From JAPOUP01 sp965203605 (GTDB taxonomy: Bacteria; Pseudomonadota; Alphaproteobacteria; Rhodobacterales; Rhodobacteraceae): DNA of 64,000 bases. Every line of letters begins with the position of its first letter. Within the stretch, counting starts at the first letter, position 1. The notes below the pieces were generated by a model, which was not told where the DNA came from, made no database searches, and saw nothing but the letters and a program-made list of their open reading frames with translations. Both the position numbers and the translations under genes were made by a program. This document shows positions 45,469-55,404 of the stretch, piece by piece. The stretch spans positions 4,216,001 through 4,280,000 of the forward strand of contig OZ241902.1 in NCBI GenBank assembly GCA_965203605.1, read 5' to 3'.

Positions 45469-46062
45469 CATGCAGGAAACCCTTCCACTGTCTGGCGTAT
45501 CCAATTGTGCCCACGCAAGGCGAGCGCCGGTCATTTTTCACCTGCAGCGAATGCCGTTTCGGGGCGTGCGGAGCCGGAATTACTGTGGAGAACCATCATC
45601 GGGGGCGAATTCATGCAGTGAATCTCGAGGACCACGACGCTGCCGCGGGGTGCCTCGGCAGGGCGTCCACTCAATTCCGTCGGCGCTTCCGTCTCAAGCG
45701 AGATGGCCACGCCTTTCTTCGCCATCGTCTCGCCTGTTGCCCAGGCTTTCCCAAATTGATGGTAATCCGGTGCGGTCGCAGTGGACGCGGACTCCGATTG
45801 GCATGCGGTTACGCTGTCTCAGATCGCATCAGGCATCGCGATGGCTTCGAGGACCGCCCCCTGGTCCGGAGGAAGTCAATTTCCCCCGAGCCATCCGAGA
45901 TGGCGGACTGCTGGTGCGCTGTTGGATGGGATTGATGCGTCGGCGTTTGCTGTGGGTCAGACGGGCGGGCAATTTCCATGAAGAGGCGAGCATTCATTCC
46001 GTTGCGGCAGACGTACCGGAAGGTCGCCATGGTGAGCGGTTGGGATTGGTGGGCTTCGCCTG
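45469..46062. other. Unassigned stretch between waaA and the glycosyltransferase
   Basis: Frames begin within the waaA stop (45465, 45470) and run up to 197 codons, but the products are Arg/Cys/His-rich and lack any recognisable domain, typical of off-frame reading. A minus frame (45531-45725) is also unassigned. The lpxK gene often found here is absent. Confidence 0.4.
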
Positions 46063-47100
46063 ATGACTGAGATCGAAGTTGTCGCGCCGAACCTGAAGTG
46101 GCGATTGTCCGGTGTCACAGCCACCGTCGAGCGCCTCGTGCCGCTCATGGCGGATGAGATGGGCGTAGTGGGCACTGGCCGGGGCCTTCCACCGCATGTT
46201 CCTCAAATTTCGCTTCTCCGTGCGGCTACATTGCCTCGTGACCGCTGGCGTGTCTGGCACGCGCGCCGGAACACCGAGATGCTCCTTGGACTCGTCCTCA
46301 AGTCAATGTTTCGGAGGCGTTACAGGCTGCTGTTTACCTCTGCTTCGCAGCGCCGGCACACAGGCTACACACGCTGGCTGATTTCCAGGATGGATGCGGT
46401 GATCGCCACGTCAGAGAAGTCAGCCACCTATCTTGAAGGTCCGGCCACCGTAATCCATCACGGCATCAATCCGGATGCCTTTCGTCCAGTTGCGAATAAG
46501 GCTGAGCTTAGAAGGCACCTGTCTCTACCCAAGGGATTCCTCGTCGGCTGTTTCGGACGAATTCGATTTCAGAAGGGGACGGATGTGTTTCTCGATGCGA
46601 TGATTCCCTTGCTGAGGCGTCGGACGGATGTTCACGCCGTGGTGCTTGGCAGGGCCACCGAGAGGCACCGGTCCTACTATGCACAGCTGAAGAGGAGGGT
46701 GACTGACGAAGGTATCGCAGATCAGGTGCTGTTCCTGCCGGAAGTGCCGACCCACGAGATCGCAAGCTGGTATGCGGCGCTCGATCTCCATGTAGCCCCC
46801 CAGAGATGGGAAGGATTCGGCCTGACCCCGCTGGAGGCCATGGCTTGTGGTGTGCCTGTCGTTGCAACGACTGTCGGTGCATTCCCCGATATCGTATCGA
46901 CCGGTGTCGGTCGCCTCGTTCCTCCGGGTGAGGTCCAGCCAATGGCGGAAGCGATCGACGAAATCGTAGGGGATTCCACACTTCGTGACGAGCTTTCCGA
47001 TGCCGCTCGCGCGCATGTCGTGGACCGGTTCGCGATCAAGCAGGAAGCGCAGGCAATCATGCAGGTCTATCGCGATCTTCTCGGACGAGACATGCCTTGA
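46063..47100 (+). CDS. Group 4 glycosyltransferase, probable LPS core (LpcC-like)
   Basis: 345 residues. GT-B fold with VIATSEKSATYL, VIHHGINPDAFRP, GCFGRIRFQKGTDVFLDAM and the E-x7-E segment EGFGLTPLEAMACGVPVVAT. Sequence and placement after waaA resemble Rhizobium LpcC, which adds mannose to Kdo of the LPS core. Sugar specificity is inferred. Cytosolic or peripheral membrane. Confidence 0.8.
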   Translation: MTEIEVVAPNLKWRLSGVTATVERLVPLMADEMGVVGTGRGLPPHVPQISLLRAATLPRDRWRVWHARRNTEMLLGLVLKSMFRRRYRLLFTSASQRRHTGYTRWLISRMDAVIATSEKSATYLEGPATVIHHGINPDAFRPVANKAELRRHLSLPKGFLVGCFGRIRFQKGTDVFLDAMIPLLRRRTDVHAVVLGRATERHRSYYAQLKRRVTDEGIADQVLFLPEVPTHEIASWYAALDLHVAPQRWEGFGLTPLEAMACGVPVVATTVGAFPDIVSTGVGRLVPPGEVQPMAEAIDEIVGDSTLRDELSDAARAHVVDRFAIKQEAQAIMQVYRDLLGRDMP

Positions 47101-47502
47101 TAGGCAGTTCATCGAAACGTTGAATGTCGGCGCTTCTTCACGTCTGGTACGCACGACATGCCCGGCGTAACTGATGTCGTGTGGCCAGAACTCCAGCGCC
47201 TGGGAATTCGGTTCTCCAGAATTGGGGCCGTCAGCTGCCGATATGCCGGATCCCGCTGCCTCAAGCGGTCTCTATTGACGACTGATTGACCTAGCCCCTG
47301 ATTCAAGCCGCGTTCGCGGCAGCGAAAGACGCTCCCGGAAAACCCTGAACTGCGGCCCAGGCAATTTGACCCTGCATCTGCCTGACCTGGAACCTGGGCG
47401 GCGAGGCGAACCGGCATCCAGGTTCAGAACTGGGACCGTTCATGCGAGCGAAATACCTGCGGTTCGGCTGCAACGTGGGCCGGACGCGGAATTTGATATC
47501 CG
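47101..47502. other. Noncoding gap between convergent genes
   Basis: No gene or clear terminator recognised. Confidence 0.4.
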
Positions 47503-47742
47503 CTATTTCCGCGGAAAATATGTCTTCCAAAGCCAGATCAGCAGCATTGATCCCAGTACGGCACCGACGAAGCCGCCCAGGATGCCACTGACGGCGGAAA
47601 GAAACTGCAGTGCCAGCCCGCCTCCAAGTGCCCCGAAAACGCCGATCGCAACCGTGGTGATTGGATCTGTATCCAGCTTCATCAGCCGCGTGGCAATGAA
47701 TCCAGCGGCCGCGCCGACAATGATCAGGGCGACAACGGTCAT
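47503..47742 (-). CDS. GlsB/YeaQ/YmgE-family small membrane protein
   Basis: 79 residues, three predicted membrane segments: VVALIIVGAAAGFIATRLM, TVAIGVFGALGGGLALQFL and LGGFVGAVLGSMLLIWLW. The glycine-rich pattern is that of the transglycosylase-associated/YeaQ family, linked to envelope stress with unknown mechanism. ATG 47742 is chosen since residues upstream are basic and not membrane-like. It lies 32 bases downstream of the DprA gene. Confidence 0.8.
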   Translation of the reverse strand: MTVVALIIVGAAAGFIATRLMKLDTDPITTVAIGVFGALGGGLALQFLSAVSGILGGFVGAVLGSMLLIWLWKTYFPRK

Positions 47743-47774
47743 CCCGCATCCATACCCGCGACGGTGCGTGCTGG

Positions 47775-49094
47775 TCAACGCGGATTCGGACTGTTGCCGA
47801 ACAGATCTTTCTGGTGGCACCCGTGTTGCGCAGAACGGTACCTGACTGGTTTGGTGAGTTTCTCGACCTTCCCTTCAGCCACCGCTTGCTTCAGCCATTG
47901 TTCAAGCTGCTTCGTCTTCTTCAAGTCCATCCGGGAGCAGATTTCCTCGAGCCTTGCAGGGCCTGCTTCGACAATTCTATCCAAGTGAAGCAGGAACAGT
48001 TCATAGAACGTAGACAAGCCAGGTTTCGATTCAGGAAGTGCGGGCCCCGTCTTGGGAGCGGATGTCTTTGGTGCAGTGCTGGCAACTTCAGTCATTGGTG
48101 CATCCATTGCTTCGTTCTGGCCGTTCTGATCAGGGTACGACGGTAGAGAAACTGATTCAGACGTAACTGTGCGGACGACGAACAGGTCGGATAGCTTCGC
48201 TGGGTCATCAGGTAACCACCGTGCGCCCAATTCCACGAGTCGGGAATTGCCCGAATCGCCAGAGGCGTCCGGCTTCACCCAAAGTGGCACCCAATCATTC
48301 CTTAGGTTTTCGGTCGCGCCGTTCCAGGTCCCTCCGCTGTCGGCGGTGGAATGGATGACGATGGCGGCGTCGGCCATGCAGTAGACCATGCGGTTTCTGG
48401 CCATAGCCTTGCCGACGGTGAATCCCGCTTCCGGATTGAAGGGTGTTATCAGAACCAGGTCGCCGGACATGACAAATTTGCGATAGCCTACAGATCCGGC
48501 TGAACGTATCAGACTGTCCGCAAGGATCGCGACCGCTCTTCCTTCGCATTCCAGAGCGCCCATCACGGCGCATTGGTCCACACCTCTGGCACCACCTGAA
48601 ACGACAGATAACCCCTGTAGGGCAATCTGTCTTCCAATATGGGCCGTGTCAGTGAGGTTCTCATCGGAGACGTTTCTGGAGCCGACTACCGCCAGTCCAG
48701 GGGAATTGAGCAATTTGCGGTTGCCGCATCCGAACAGAATTGGTGGCGAATCACTTCGAAGGCGACGCTTAAGTCTTTCGGGGAATTCCGGGTCTGACCG
48801 GGTCAGTATCCAAACACCGGCGCGCTGCCATCTCTCCAATGCGAGACCAAGGGCGACGCCTCTGTCCAGTAGCGACTGAATGCGTTCAATAGGGATCCTT
48901 CGGTCCGCCCAATCGGAGAGCAGCGAACTGACATCGCTCTCCAGCAATGCGGAAGGTTCGAGATCATGCTCCTTCAGCCAAACGGCCAGCCTTGTCCATT
49001 CCCGAGCTGAGAGTGGCTTGGCGCCGGTTCGGTCCGATTTTCCGAGTGGGGCCGTCATCAGCGCGGTCGCTTGGCATTGGGGTGTGAGCGGCAT
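47775..49094 (-). CDS. DprA/SLOG-fold protein coupled to RecQ
   Basis: 439 residues. Helical N-terminal domain, then a Rossmann-like SLOG/DprA core (GLAVVGSRNVSDENL, LSVVSGGARGVDQCAVMGAL, ITPFNPEAGFTVGKAMARNR, SGGTWNGATENLR), a Thr/Pro-rich linker and a C-terminal winged helix (LEEICSRMDLKKTKQLEQWL). Ordinary DprA loads RecA on incoming ssDNA in transformation, but this one is longer and sits one base after a RecQ gene, an arrangement seen in SLOG-containing conflict systems. GGAGG 5 bases before ATG 49094. Confidence 0.78.
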   Translation of the reverse strand: MPLTPQCQATALMTAPLGKSDRTGAKPLSAREWTRLAVWLKEHDLEPSALLESDVSSLLSDWADRRIPIERIQSLLDRGVALGLALERWQRAGVWILTRSDPEFPERLKRRLRSDSPPILFGCGNRKLLNSPGLAVVGSRNVSDENLTDTAHIGRQIALQGLSVVSGGARGVDQCAVMGALECEGRAVAILADSLIRSAGSVGYRKFVMSGDLVLITPFNPEAGFTVGKAMARNRMVYCMADAAIVIHSTADSGGTWNGATENLRNDWVPLWVKPDASGDSGNSRLVELGARWLPDDPAKLSDLFVVRTVTSESVSLPSYPDQNGQNEAMDAPMTEVASTAPKTSAPKTGPALPESKPGLSTFYELFLLHLDRIVEAGPARLEEICSRMDLKKTKQLEQWLKQAVAEGKVEKLTKPVRYRSAQHGCHQKDLFGNSPNPR

Positions 49095-49095
49095 T

Positions 49096-51207
49096 TCAGC
49101 CTCCCATGCTTGCTGTCGCGAGGGCGAGAGGCCAGACCGGTCCACTTCCCGCTTGCCTCAGCAGTGCAGCACCAATTGTAAGCGTCCAGGCGGAATCGAC
49201 GACATCATCCACAAGAAGAACTGCGCTTTCCGGAGGGTTTTGGGACACACTGAAGACCCCGTCAAGATTCTTGCAGCGATGGAAGGTGTTTTGTTGATCT
49301 TTCTGCTGCTGGTTGGTCCTGACCTTTTTCAACAGGGGAAGGAAGCTGATCTCGAGTCGGTTGGCCAATCGCTCTGCGAGGTCTGGAACAAGCGATGGTC
49401 GGTTCTCGGAAGGAATGCATGTGACCCACTCAGGGCTTGGATCTGGGCGCCACCTTTCGCGGACCATCTCGGCGACGGCATTGACAAGCTCATCCCTGAA
49501 GTGGCCGTTTTGCTTGTCTTCCGCGACGATGTGACCCCAGCCAGCATCCCCCCACCGGGAAAGAAAGCGACCCTTCTCCCCTCTGAGCGCAACCGGGAGA
49601 ATGCTTTCGAATTTATAGTCCGGGAACCCATCTTTCGGAATTCGAGACTTGCACTCGAACTCAGTTTCCGTGCGTCGCAGGAATCGTTCCGCTCTGATTG
49701 CCGTGCCATGGCTGAATGCAGTCGCAACGGGACTTCGGTTCATGCATCTTGCGCATTTTCCGCATGGCTTGGGATTCGGATCATCCAGAGAGCGGGCGAG
49801 GAACTCCATCAGGCATCCCCGCTCGTCAACGTATTTCTGGACCTCACGCCATTCCATTTCGCGCTGTGTCGTCAGTCGCAGGATTCCTGCATGGTCCATT
49901 TCATAAGCGATTGGGGTTCGTTGCCATATCGATCCCTCCTTGAAGACGGGAGCTGGATTCTCGACAGATAGGTGCTTCAGAACCTGATTTATCTGATTTC
50001 GGCGTAAGTTCACCATTTCCTCGATCTGAGGAATCGAAAGCCCATTGCACTCCTCAAGCTTGCTCAGAATCGCCTGCACCCAAGTTTCGCGAGGGAATGC
50101 GGTTCGCCGGAAATGCGAGTGAATCTCGTGGTCCTCGCGCCCGGACATCAGAATTCCGAAGGCGTTATCGATCCCGCGTCCCGCCCGCCCAACCTGCTGA
50201 TAATAGGCGATTATCAATCCTGGTGCCTGATAGTGGATGACGAATCCGATATCGGGCTTGTCGTACCCCATCCCAAGGGCCGTTGTTGCAACCAGCGCTT
50301 TGATCTTGTTGTTCGATAGAATGTCCTCAAGGTGCCTGCGATAGGAATCGCTGTTTTCGAATCCTTCGTAGGTCACCCCGCCGAAATACGCCCGGCTGGC
50401 TGTGCCGTACCGGTTCAACCAATCGGCAACCTGGCGAGCATCATGTTTGGTAAGTGTGTAGATGATCCCCGTCCCTGGAAGTGTGTTCACGTTTTCCGCG
50501 AGCCAGGAAAGCCGTTCAGTCTGAGTGGGAAAGCGCATTGTCTGCAGCGTGAGTGATGACCGCATCAGCGAGCCGCGTTGGACACTGATTCTACCCAGTT
50601 GGGCCCTTACATCGGCGATGACCCGGTCATTGGCTGTCGCGGTGGTGCCCAGAATGGGCATGTTGTCCGGCATGTGTTTCAGGACATTCACCAGACGTCG
50701 GTAGTCCGGCCGGAAGTCATGGCCCCAGTCGGAAATGCAGTGGGCCTCGTCGACAACCAACAGACCGATGGATCCAGCCATCGGCATCAGCACATTCTCG
50801 ACAAACCTGTCATTGGCGAGCCGTTCGGGCGAGAGCAGTAGCGTATCGGCGCGATTTGATCGGAGTTCCTCCAACAGACCGGGCCAGTCCCGGCTGTTTG
50901 TAGAGTTGATCGAGATGGCCTTCACGCCGAGGCTTTCGGCAGCGGATATCTGGTTCCTCATTAGCGCGAGCAGCGGCGACACAATCAAGGTGGGCCCGCG
51001 CCCGCGATTCCGGAGAATGCGTGTCGCGATGAAATACACCGAGCTTTTGCCCCACCCGGTGCGCTGGACGACCAGAAGCTGTTGCTGATGGTTAACGACC
51101 GCATCGATCGCTTCCCACTGACCTTCCCGGAAATCGGCAGATCGGTCATTGAGCGAGATGCGAAGGAGAGCGAGCGCATCGGCTCGGTGAGACCTCCCAG
51201 ACATCAT
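49096..51207 (-). CDS. RecQ-family helicase with phosphoribosyltransferase-like C-terminus
   Basis: About 703 residues. Helicase motifs: QRTGWGKSSVYFIATR, VSPLLALMRNQ, LVVDEAHCISDWGHDFRPDY (DEAH), GTTATAND, ATTALGMGYDKPD and QQVGRAGRG. A zinc-cysteine cluster follows (CGKCARCM), as in RecQ. The last about 200 residues differ from RecQ: they end with VLLVDDVVDSAWTLTIGAAL, the PRPP-loop motif of type I phosphoribosyltransferases. Start ATG 51207 is preferred over ATG 51285 because family similarity begins there. Paired with the following DprA-like gene; a possible antiviral module. Confidence 0.8.
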   Translation of the reverse strand: MMSGRSHRADALALLRISLNDRSADFREGQWEAIDAVVNHQQQLLVVQRTGWGKSSVYFIATRILRNRGRGPTLIVSPLLALMRNQISAAESLGVKAISINSTNSRDWPGLLEELRSNRADTLLLSPERLANDRFVENVLMPMAGSIGLLVVDEAHCISDWGHDFRPDYRRLVNVLKHMPDNMPILGTTATANDRVIADVRAQLGRISVQRGSLMRSSLTLQTMRFPTQTERLSWLAENVNTLPGTGIIYTLTKHDARQVADWLNRYGTASRAYFGGVTYEGFENSDSYRRHLEDILSNNKIKALVATTALGMGYDKPDIGFVIHYQAPGLIIAYYQQVGRAGRGIDNAFGILMSGREDHEIHSHFRRTAFPRETWVQAILSKLEECNGLSIPQIEEMVNLRRNQINQVLKHLSVENPAPVFKEGSIWQRTPIAYEMDHAGILRLTTQREMEWREVQKYVDERGCLMEFLARSLDDPNPKPCGKCARCMNRSPVATAFSHGTAIRAERFLRRTETEFECKSRIPKDGFPDYKFESILPVALRGEKGRFLSRWGDAGWGHIVAEDKQNGHFRDELVNAVAEMVRERWRPDPSPEWVTCIPSENRPSLVPDLAERLANRLEISFLPLLKKVRTNQQQKDQQNTFHRCKNLDGVFSVSQNPPESAVLLVDDVVDSAWTLTIGAALLRQAGSGPVWPLALATASMGG

Positions 51208-52139
51208 ATCAATCCACGAAGATATCCAATTTGTTGATAAGGGGAGCGTATAGGCTGATTGCCATTGCCGTTGCAATGATCCCACCCAGGTAGCTGGCCT
51301 CCTTGAATTTCAAGGTCATCTGGTTCCATAGCTGCAATGATGGTCTCGACGACCCTCGCCTCGTTGACGCTCTTGTTGCTCTTTGCTCTTGCAGTCGAGG
51401 AGTCACCTGCGTTTCGCCACGGACTCGCTTGATTTTTCGATCCATCGCACTTCTGAGGTCCAGTCAGTCCTTCGCGCCATTCCCTTCCAGCCAGATAGCC
51501 CTTCAAAGCTCTTGGCGGTCACATCATCCGCTGGGCGCTGAGCCGTAAGTCGAACGTCGCCAGAATGCTTGGCAACTTTGGGTGCCGCGGGCCGCCATCT
51601 TCGGACAGGGCCTTGTAAAGTCCTTACCGGCTCAAGTCTGCGCCCCTAACAGTCGCGGTCATGCCGCGTATGCGGGCGGGTGTGTCTATCACTCTCCTGA
51701 TATAGGTCGGATCACCTGTCCCGAGTGCAGCGGAAAGATACTCGGACTGCGCATCGGGAGTATCCAGACATTCAGCTGCGTCAGAAGACTCCAACTCAAG
51801 GTCGGCCCTTTCGAAGTCCACTGCCAAGGAACTTTCTCATCCTGCGTCCTCTTCCCGTCCACTTGGGAGTAGAATGGACTGATCCACGTACTTCATGGAA
51901 TATCTGCGGTAATCAGGTCCGTAGTCGATTACAATTCAGCAATTATGCGAAAGTACCTCACATCTCCGGGGAATCGTCTTCGAGACGCTTGATCCGGCCT
52001 GCAACTCGACCAGCGCCACAACGCCCCTTTCCGGAACTCGTCAGATCGGTCGTTGGGCGATGTGCTCAGGAGCCAAGGAGAGCGAGCGCATTGGCACCGT
52101 GGAACTTCTCTGAAATCATCCCGGTATGCCGTTGGTCCA
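51208..52139. other. Gene-free stretch with a recQ 5'-end remnant
   Basis: 932 bases with no intact gene. Frames at 51209-51506 and 51582-51872 have no motif. Part of it is a decayed copy of the start of recQ (separate entry). Confidence 0.5.
52027..52105 (-). pseudogene. Decayed duplicate of the recQ gene start
   Basis: Read on the minus strand, this encodes NDRSDEFRKG and matches the recQ start region at 51121-51190 (NDRSADFREG), including a 17-base identical run, ATGCGCTCGCTCTCCTT. A stop codon and indels intervene. It points to an earlier second copy of recQ or its promoter-proximal part. Confidence 0.6.
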
Positions 52140-53039
52140 TCATGTGCCTGGCGCATCCCGCCACCCGATCATGGCTTCGGCGGTACCCATTGGCTTCCTG
52201 CCCGGGCGTTGAAGCCTGGTTATGCGCACGGAATCCTTTCCACATGCTATCGTGAGCATTCGGTCCAGCACTTGTCCTGCCTTTCCTTGATCGTGTGTGA
52301 CGTGGCTGGAAAGAAGCCGGATCCGTTCGCCATGTATGGTCGTCCAGGCGCCGGGTATGGGAGACAGGCCCCGTATCTGGCGGTCGACGAACCGGGCTGA
52401 TTGACCCCAGTCTATTCTGGTCTCGGCCTTGTCGATCTTCCTTGCGTAGGTTACTCCCAGAGTTCCCTGTGGTTCGGGTGTAAGTTCGTCCAGGCGGCCA
52501 AGTGCCTCGGTGACCAGTGCGGCCCCTATATCCGAGAGCCGATCATGCAGGTCACCGGTGGTGTCCGATTCGTGGACCGGTGTCGTGGCACGAAGAAGTA
52601 CAGGTCCGGTATCAAGACCCTCGTCAATCCGCATGATCGAAATCCCGGTTTCCGTGTCACCCGCCATGACCGCTCTATGGATGGGCGCCGCGCCGCGCCA
52701 TCGCGGCAAAAGGGAGGCGTGGATGTTGATGCATCCCTGTCTAGGGGCAATGAGAACCTCGGGTGGCAGAATCAACCCATAGGCAGCAACCACGGCAATG
52801 TCGGCGTCAAGTTCCGCAAAGACGGAAAGGTGCCTTGAAGACCGCAGGCATCTGGGATGCCGGACCGGCAGCCCCAGTTCCGCAGCCCGGATGTGGACGG
52901 GTGTCCTCTGGTCTCTCTGCCCGCGGCCGGCAGGGCGCGGTGGTTGGCAGTAAACGCAGACAATCTCGTGTCCCGCCGCCTTCAGGGCATCAAGGGCAGG
53001 AACCGAAAAGTCGGGCGATCCCATAAAGACAATTCTCAC
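52140..53039 (-). CDS. fmt: Methionyl-tRNA formyltransferase
   Basis: 299 residues. VFMGSPDFSVPAL opening, VVAAYGLILPPEVL, the catalytic segment CINIHASLLPRWRGAAPIHR (Asn, His), IMRIDEGLDTGPVL and a C-terminal OB-like domain. Formylates initiator Met-tRNA. GTG 53039 has GAGGG 6 bases upstream. Lies downstream of def on the same strand. Confidence 0.95.
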   Translation of the reverse strand: MRIVFMGSPDFSVPALDALKAAGHEIVCVYCQPPRPAGRGQRDQRTPVHIRAAELGLPVRHPRCLRSSRHLSVFAELDADIAVVAAYGLILPPEVLIAPRQGCINIHASLLPRWRGAAPIHRAVMAGDTETGISIMRIDEGLDTGPVLLRATTPVHESDTTGDLHDRLSDIGAALVTEALGRLDELTPEPQGTLGVTYARKIDKAETRIDWGQSARFVDRQIRGLSPIPGAWTTIHGERIRLLSSHVTHDQGKAGQVLDRMLTIACGKDSVRITRLQRPGRKPMGTAEAMIGWRDAPGT

Positions 53040-53176
53040 CTGAAACCCTCACGATTTCCGAGAACGGGTACCTCGATACGTTCCTGGTCACGTTTGCTCG
53101 GCAGCGAACCACTCGTTCTTTCATGCTTGCAGGCCAGGTGTCGGGGCTGTCCGAGGATGAATGGCACCCGGCGAAC

Positions 53177-53698
53177 TCAAGCCCTTGACCGCTCGCGCTT
53201 CAGTTTCGTCATCTTTCGAGTGATGATCTGCCGTTTCAGTGGCGTCAGATAGTCGATGAAGAGGCGGCCATTGAGGTGATCGATCTCGTGCTGGACACAT
53301 CTCGCCCACAGGTCGCCGAACTTCTCTTCCCGAGGTTCGCCGTCGATGTCCTGCCAGCGCACGCGTACTTCAGCAGGTCGTTCGACTTCAGCAAACTGTT
53401 CGGGAATCGACAGACAGCCTTCCTCTCGATTGTCCAGCTTGTCGGAACTCCAGGTGACTTCCGGGTTGAACAGCACAATGGGATCAGGCTGCGCATCTGG
53501 CTCCCGCACGCAATCCATCACGAACAGTCTCTTCAACTCGCCAACCTGCGGAGCGGCCAGCCCGACACCGGGAGCATCATACATTGTCTGAAGCATGTCA
53601 TCTGCGAGACGTTGTAGATCCGGTGTGATTTCCTCCACGCGCTCACAGGGTTTCTTCAACCTCGGGTCCGGATGGATCAGGATGTGTCTAAGCGTCAT
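53177..53698 (-). CDS. def: Peptide deformylase
   Basis: 173 residues. Motif 1 PGVGLAAPQVG, motif 2 EGCLSIPEQ (reads GCLS) and motif 3 QHEIDHLNGRLFID with the HExxH-type metal ligands. Removes the formyl group from new proteins. Partner of fmt 137 bases downstream; the usual def-fmt pair. Confidence 0.95.
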   Translation of the reverse strand: MTLRHILIHPDPRLKKPCERVEEITPDLQRLADDMLQTMYDAPGVGLAAPQVGELKRLFVMDCVREPDAQPDPIVLFNPEVTWSSDKLDNREEGCLSIPEQFAEVERPAEVRVRWQDIDGEPREEKFGDLWARCVQHEIDHLNGRLFIDYLTPLKRQIITRKMTKLKRERSRA

Positions 53699-53797
53699 GC
53701 GGCGGATTTATGGCACGTAAACTGAATTCGCAACGTTGCCTTGCATCCGCTTCAGCGTCAATTAGCCTGATCGCAAGGGCCAACGGAGAATACCCGT

Positions 53798-54967
53798 ATG
53801 AACTTTGACGAACGCATCGACCGCCGTGGAAGCAACTCGGCGAAGTGGGACCTGATGGAGCAGCTATATGGCGTTCCGAATGACACAGGAATCGCCATGT
53901 GGGTCGCGGACATGGAATTTCGACCACCGGACTGTGTTCAGGAAGCCTTGCGTAAATTGATGGATGTGGGTGTATACGGCTATTTTGGCGATGACCGGGC
54001 TTACCTTGACTCGATTGTCTGGTGGATGCGGGAGCGCCATGGTTGGAGCGTTGACCCGAAGCATGTGTTCACCACGCACGGGCTGGTGAATGGAACATCG
54101 ATGTGCCTCGAAACGTTCACGAATCCCGATGATGGCATCGTTCTGTTCACACCAGTCTATCACGCTTTCGCAAAGGTGATCAACGGGTCAGGCCGCCGCG
54201 TCGTCGAGTGTCCTCTAGTCAATAGTGACGGCAGGTACCTGATGGATTTTGACAGTTACGACGCGCAGATGGACGGCGGTGAAAGGATGGTGATCCTCTG
54301 TTCGCCACACAATCCTGGTGGGCGGGTCTGGACGCATGAGGAGTTGCAGGGAGTCGCTGAATTCTCGAGGAGACATGACCTGATCCTCGTGTCCGACGAG
54401 ATTCACCATGACCTTGTCTATCACGGACACAGACACACGCCGATGACGCATATTGACGGTATAGGGGACCGGCTGGTGATGATGTCTGCCTCCACGAAGA
54501 CCTTCAATATCGCTGGTGCACATGTGGGCAACGTCATGATTTCCGATGATGGTCTGCGAGCAAGGTTTGCGAAGCGAATGCTCGGGTTTGGCATGTCGCC
54601 AAACGCGTTCGGTATGCATATGGCTGCGGCCGCCTATTCACCGCAAGGAGCGGCCTGGGTGGATGAACTTGTCGCGTATCTGGATGGCAATCGCAGGCTG
54701 TTCGATGATGGAATCAACTCCATCCCCGGACTCTCGTCGATGGAGTTGGAAGCCACCTATCTCGCCTGGGTCGATTTTTCGGGAACTGGCATGCCAGCGG
54801 AGGAAATTACCTCGCGAATAGCCTGTGACGCCCAGATCGCGGCGAATTTCGGTTCGACATTTGGTGCCGGGGGCGAATCCTACATGCGCTTCAACATTGG
54901 CGCTCCACGCAGTGTCATCGAAGAGGCATTGAGCCGGATGTGCGACGCATTCAATGATCTTCAGTAA
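53798..54967 (+). CDS. MalY/PatB-type cystathionine beta-lyase/aminotransferase
   Basis: 389 residues, PLP fold type I. AMWVADMEFRPPDCV opening, YGYFGD, ILCSPHNPGGRVWTHEEL, VSDEIHHDLVYHGH and PLP lysine in SASTKTFNIAG. MalY/PatB members cleave cystathionine or other C-S bonds. GGAGA 8 bases before ATG 53798. Divergent from def-fmt; no other sulfur genes nearby. Confidence 0.85.
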   Translation: MNFDERIDRRGSNSAKWDLMEQLYGVPNDTGIAMWVADMEFRPPDCVQEALRKLMDVGVYGYFGDDRAYLDSIVWWMRERHGWSVDPKHVFTTHGLVNGTSMCLETFTNPDDGIVLFTPVYHAFAKVINGSGRRVVECPLVNSDGRYLMDFDSYDAQMDGGERMVILCSPHNPGGRVWTHEELQGVAEFSRRHDLILVSDEIHHDLVYHGHRHTPMTHIDGIGDRLVMMSASTKTFNIAGAHVGNVMISDDGLRARFAKRMLGFGMSPNAFGMHMAAAAYSPQGAAWVDELVAYLDGNRRLFDDGINSIPGLSSMELEATYLAWVDFSGTGMPAEEITSRIACDAQIAANFGSTFGAGGESYMRFNIGAPRSVIEEALSRMCDAFNDLQ

Positions 54968-55404
54968 GCGGTGCCGGAAGATTGGACTTGAAGCACATTC
55001 AGCGTAGCCATGTTCGGCTTTCCCGAGACTGCAGTCCTGTCGGGTTCCGCGACACTGCTCGATAAGGTCGCCCCGACATCCAGTTCAAGGCACAATGAAC
55101 AGCGCACTGCCGGACAGATGCCGCCTCGAAGTTCAGCCCGGACTCCGTATGGCCGGGATGCCAAGCCCTGAGTCGCCAGGACCAGATGAGGAGGGTGGTC
55201 TGTTGGTCGGCCACACGAGTGGTTCCCTTGGATGGGCGCGTCGCCGATTTCGGTGCATGGTGTGCTGTGCTGTCCCCAGCTGCGATCAGGATGTTCCCAC
55301 CCCTGAATCCTGCCGTGGAGGAGCCGGGTCCATGCAAAGTCACGCGGACAGTTCAAAAGTCGGTGCTGAAGTTTCAGAAGGCGGCTTCCAGTGAATTGCC
55401 TCCA
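54968..55404. other. Noncoding gap between convergent genes
   Basis: No gene recognised; open frames here carry no motif. Confidence 0.4.

Noticed and set aside
45465..46063. Possible lpxK or other LPS gene between waaA and the glycosyltransferase
   Set aside because: None of the frames has a Walker A or any LpxK motif.
47775..49094. Ordinary housekeeping dprA for transformation
   Set aside because: Not excluded, but the length, linker and coupling to a RecQ with a phosphoribosyltransferase end make a conflict-system role the better reading.
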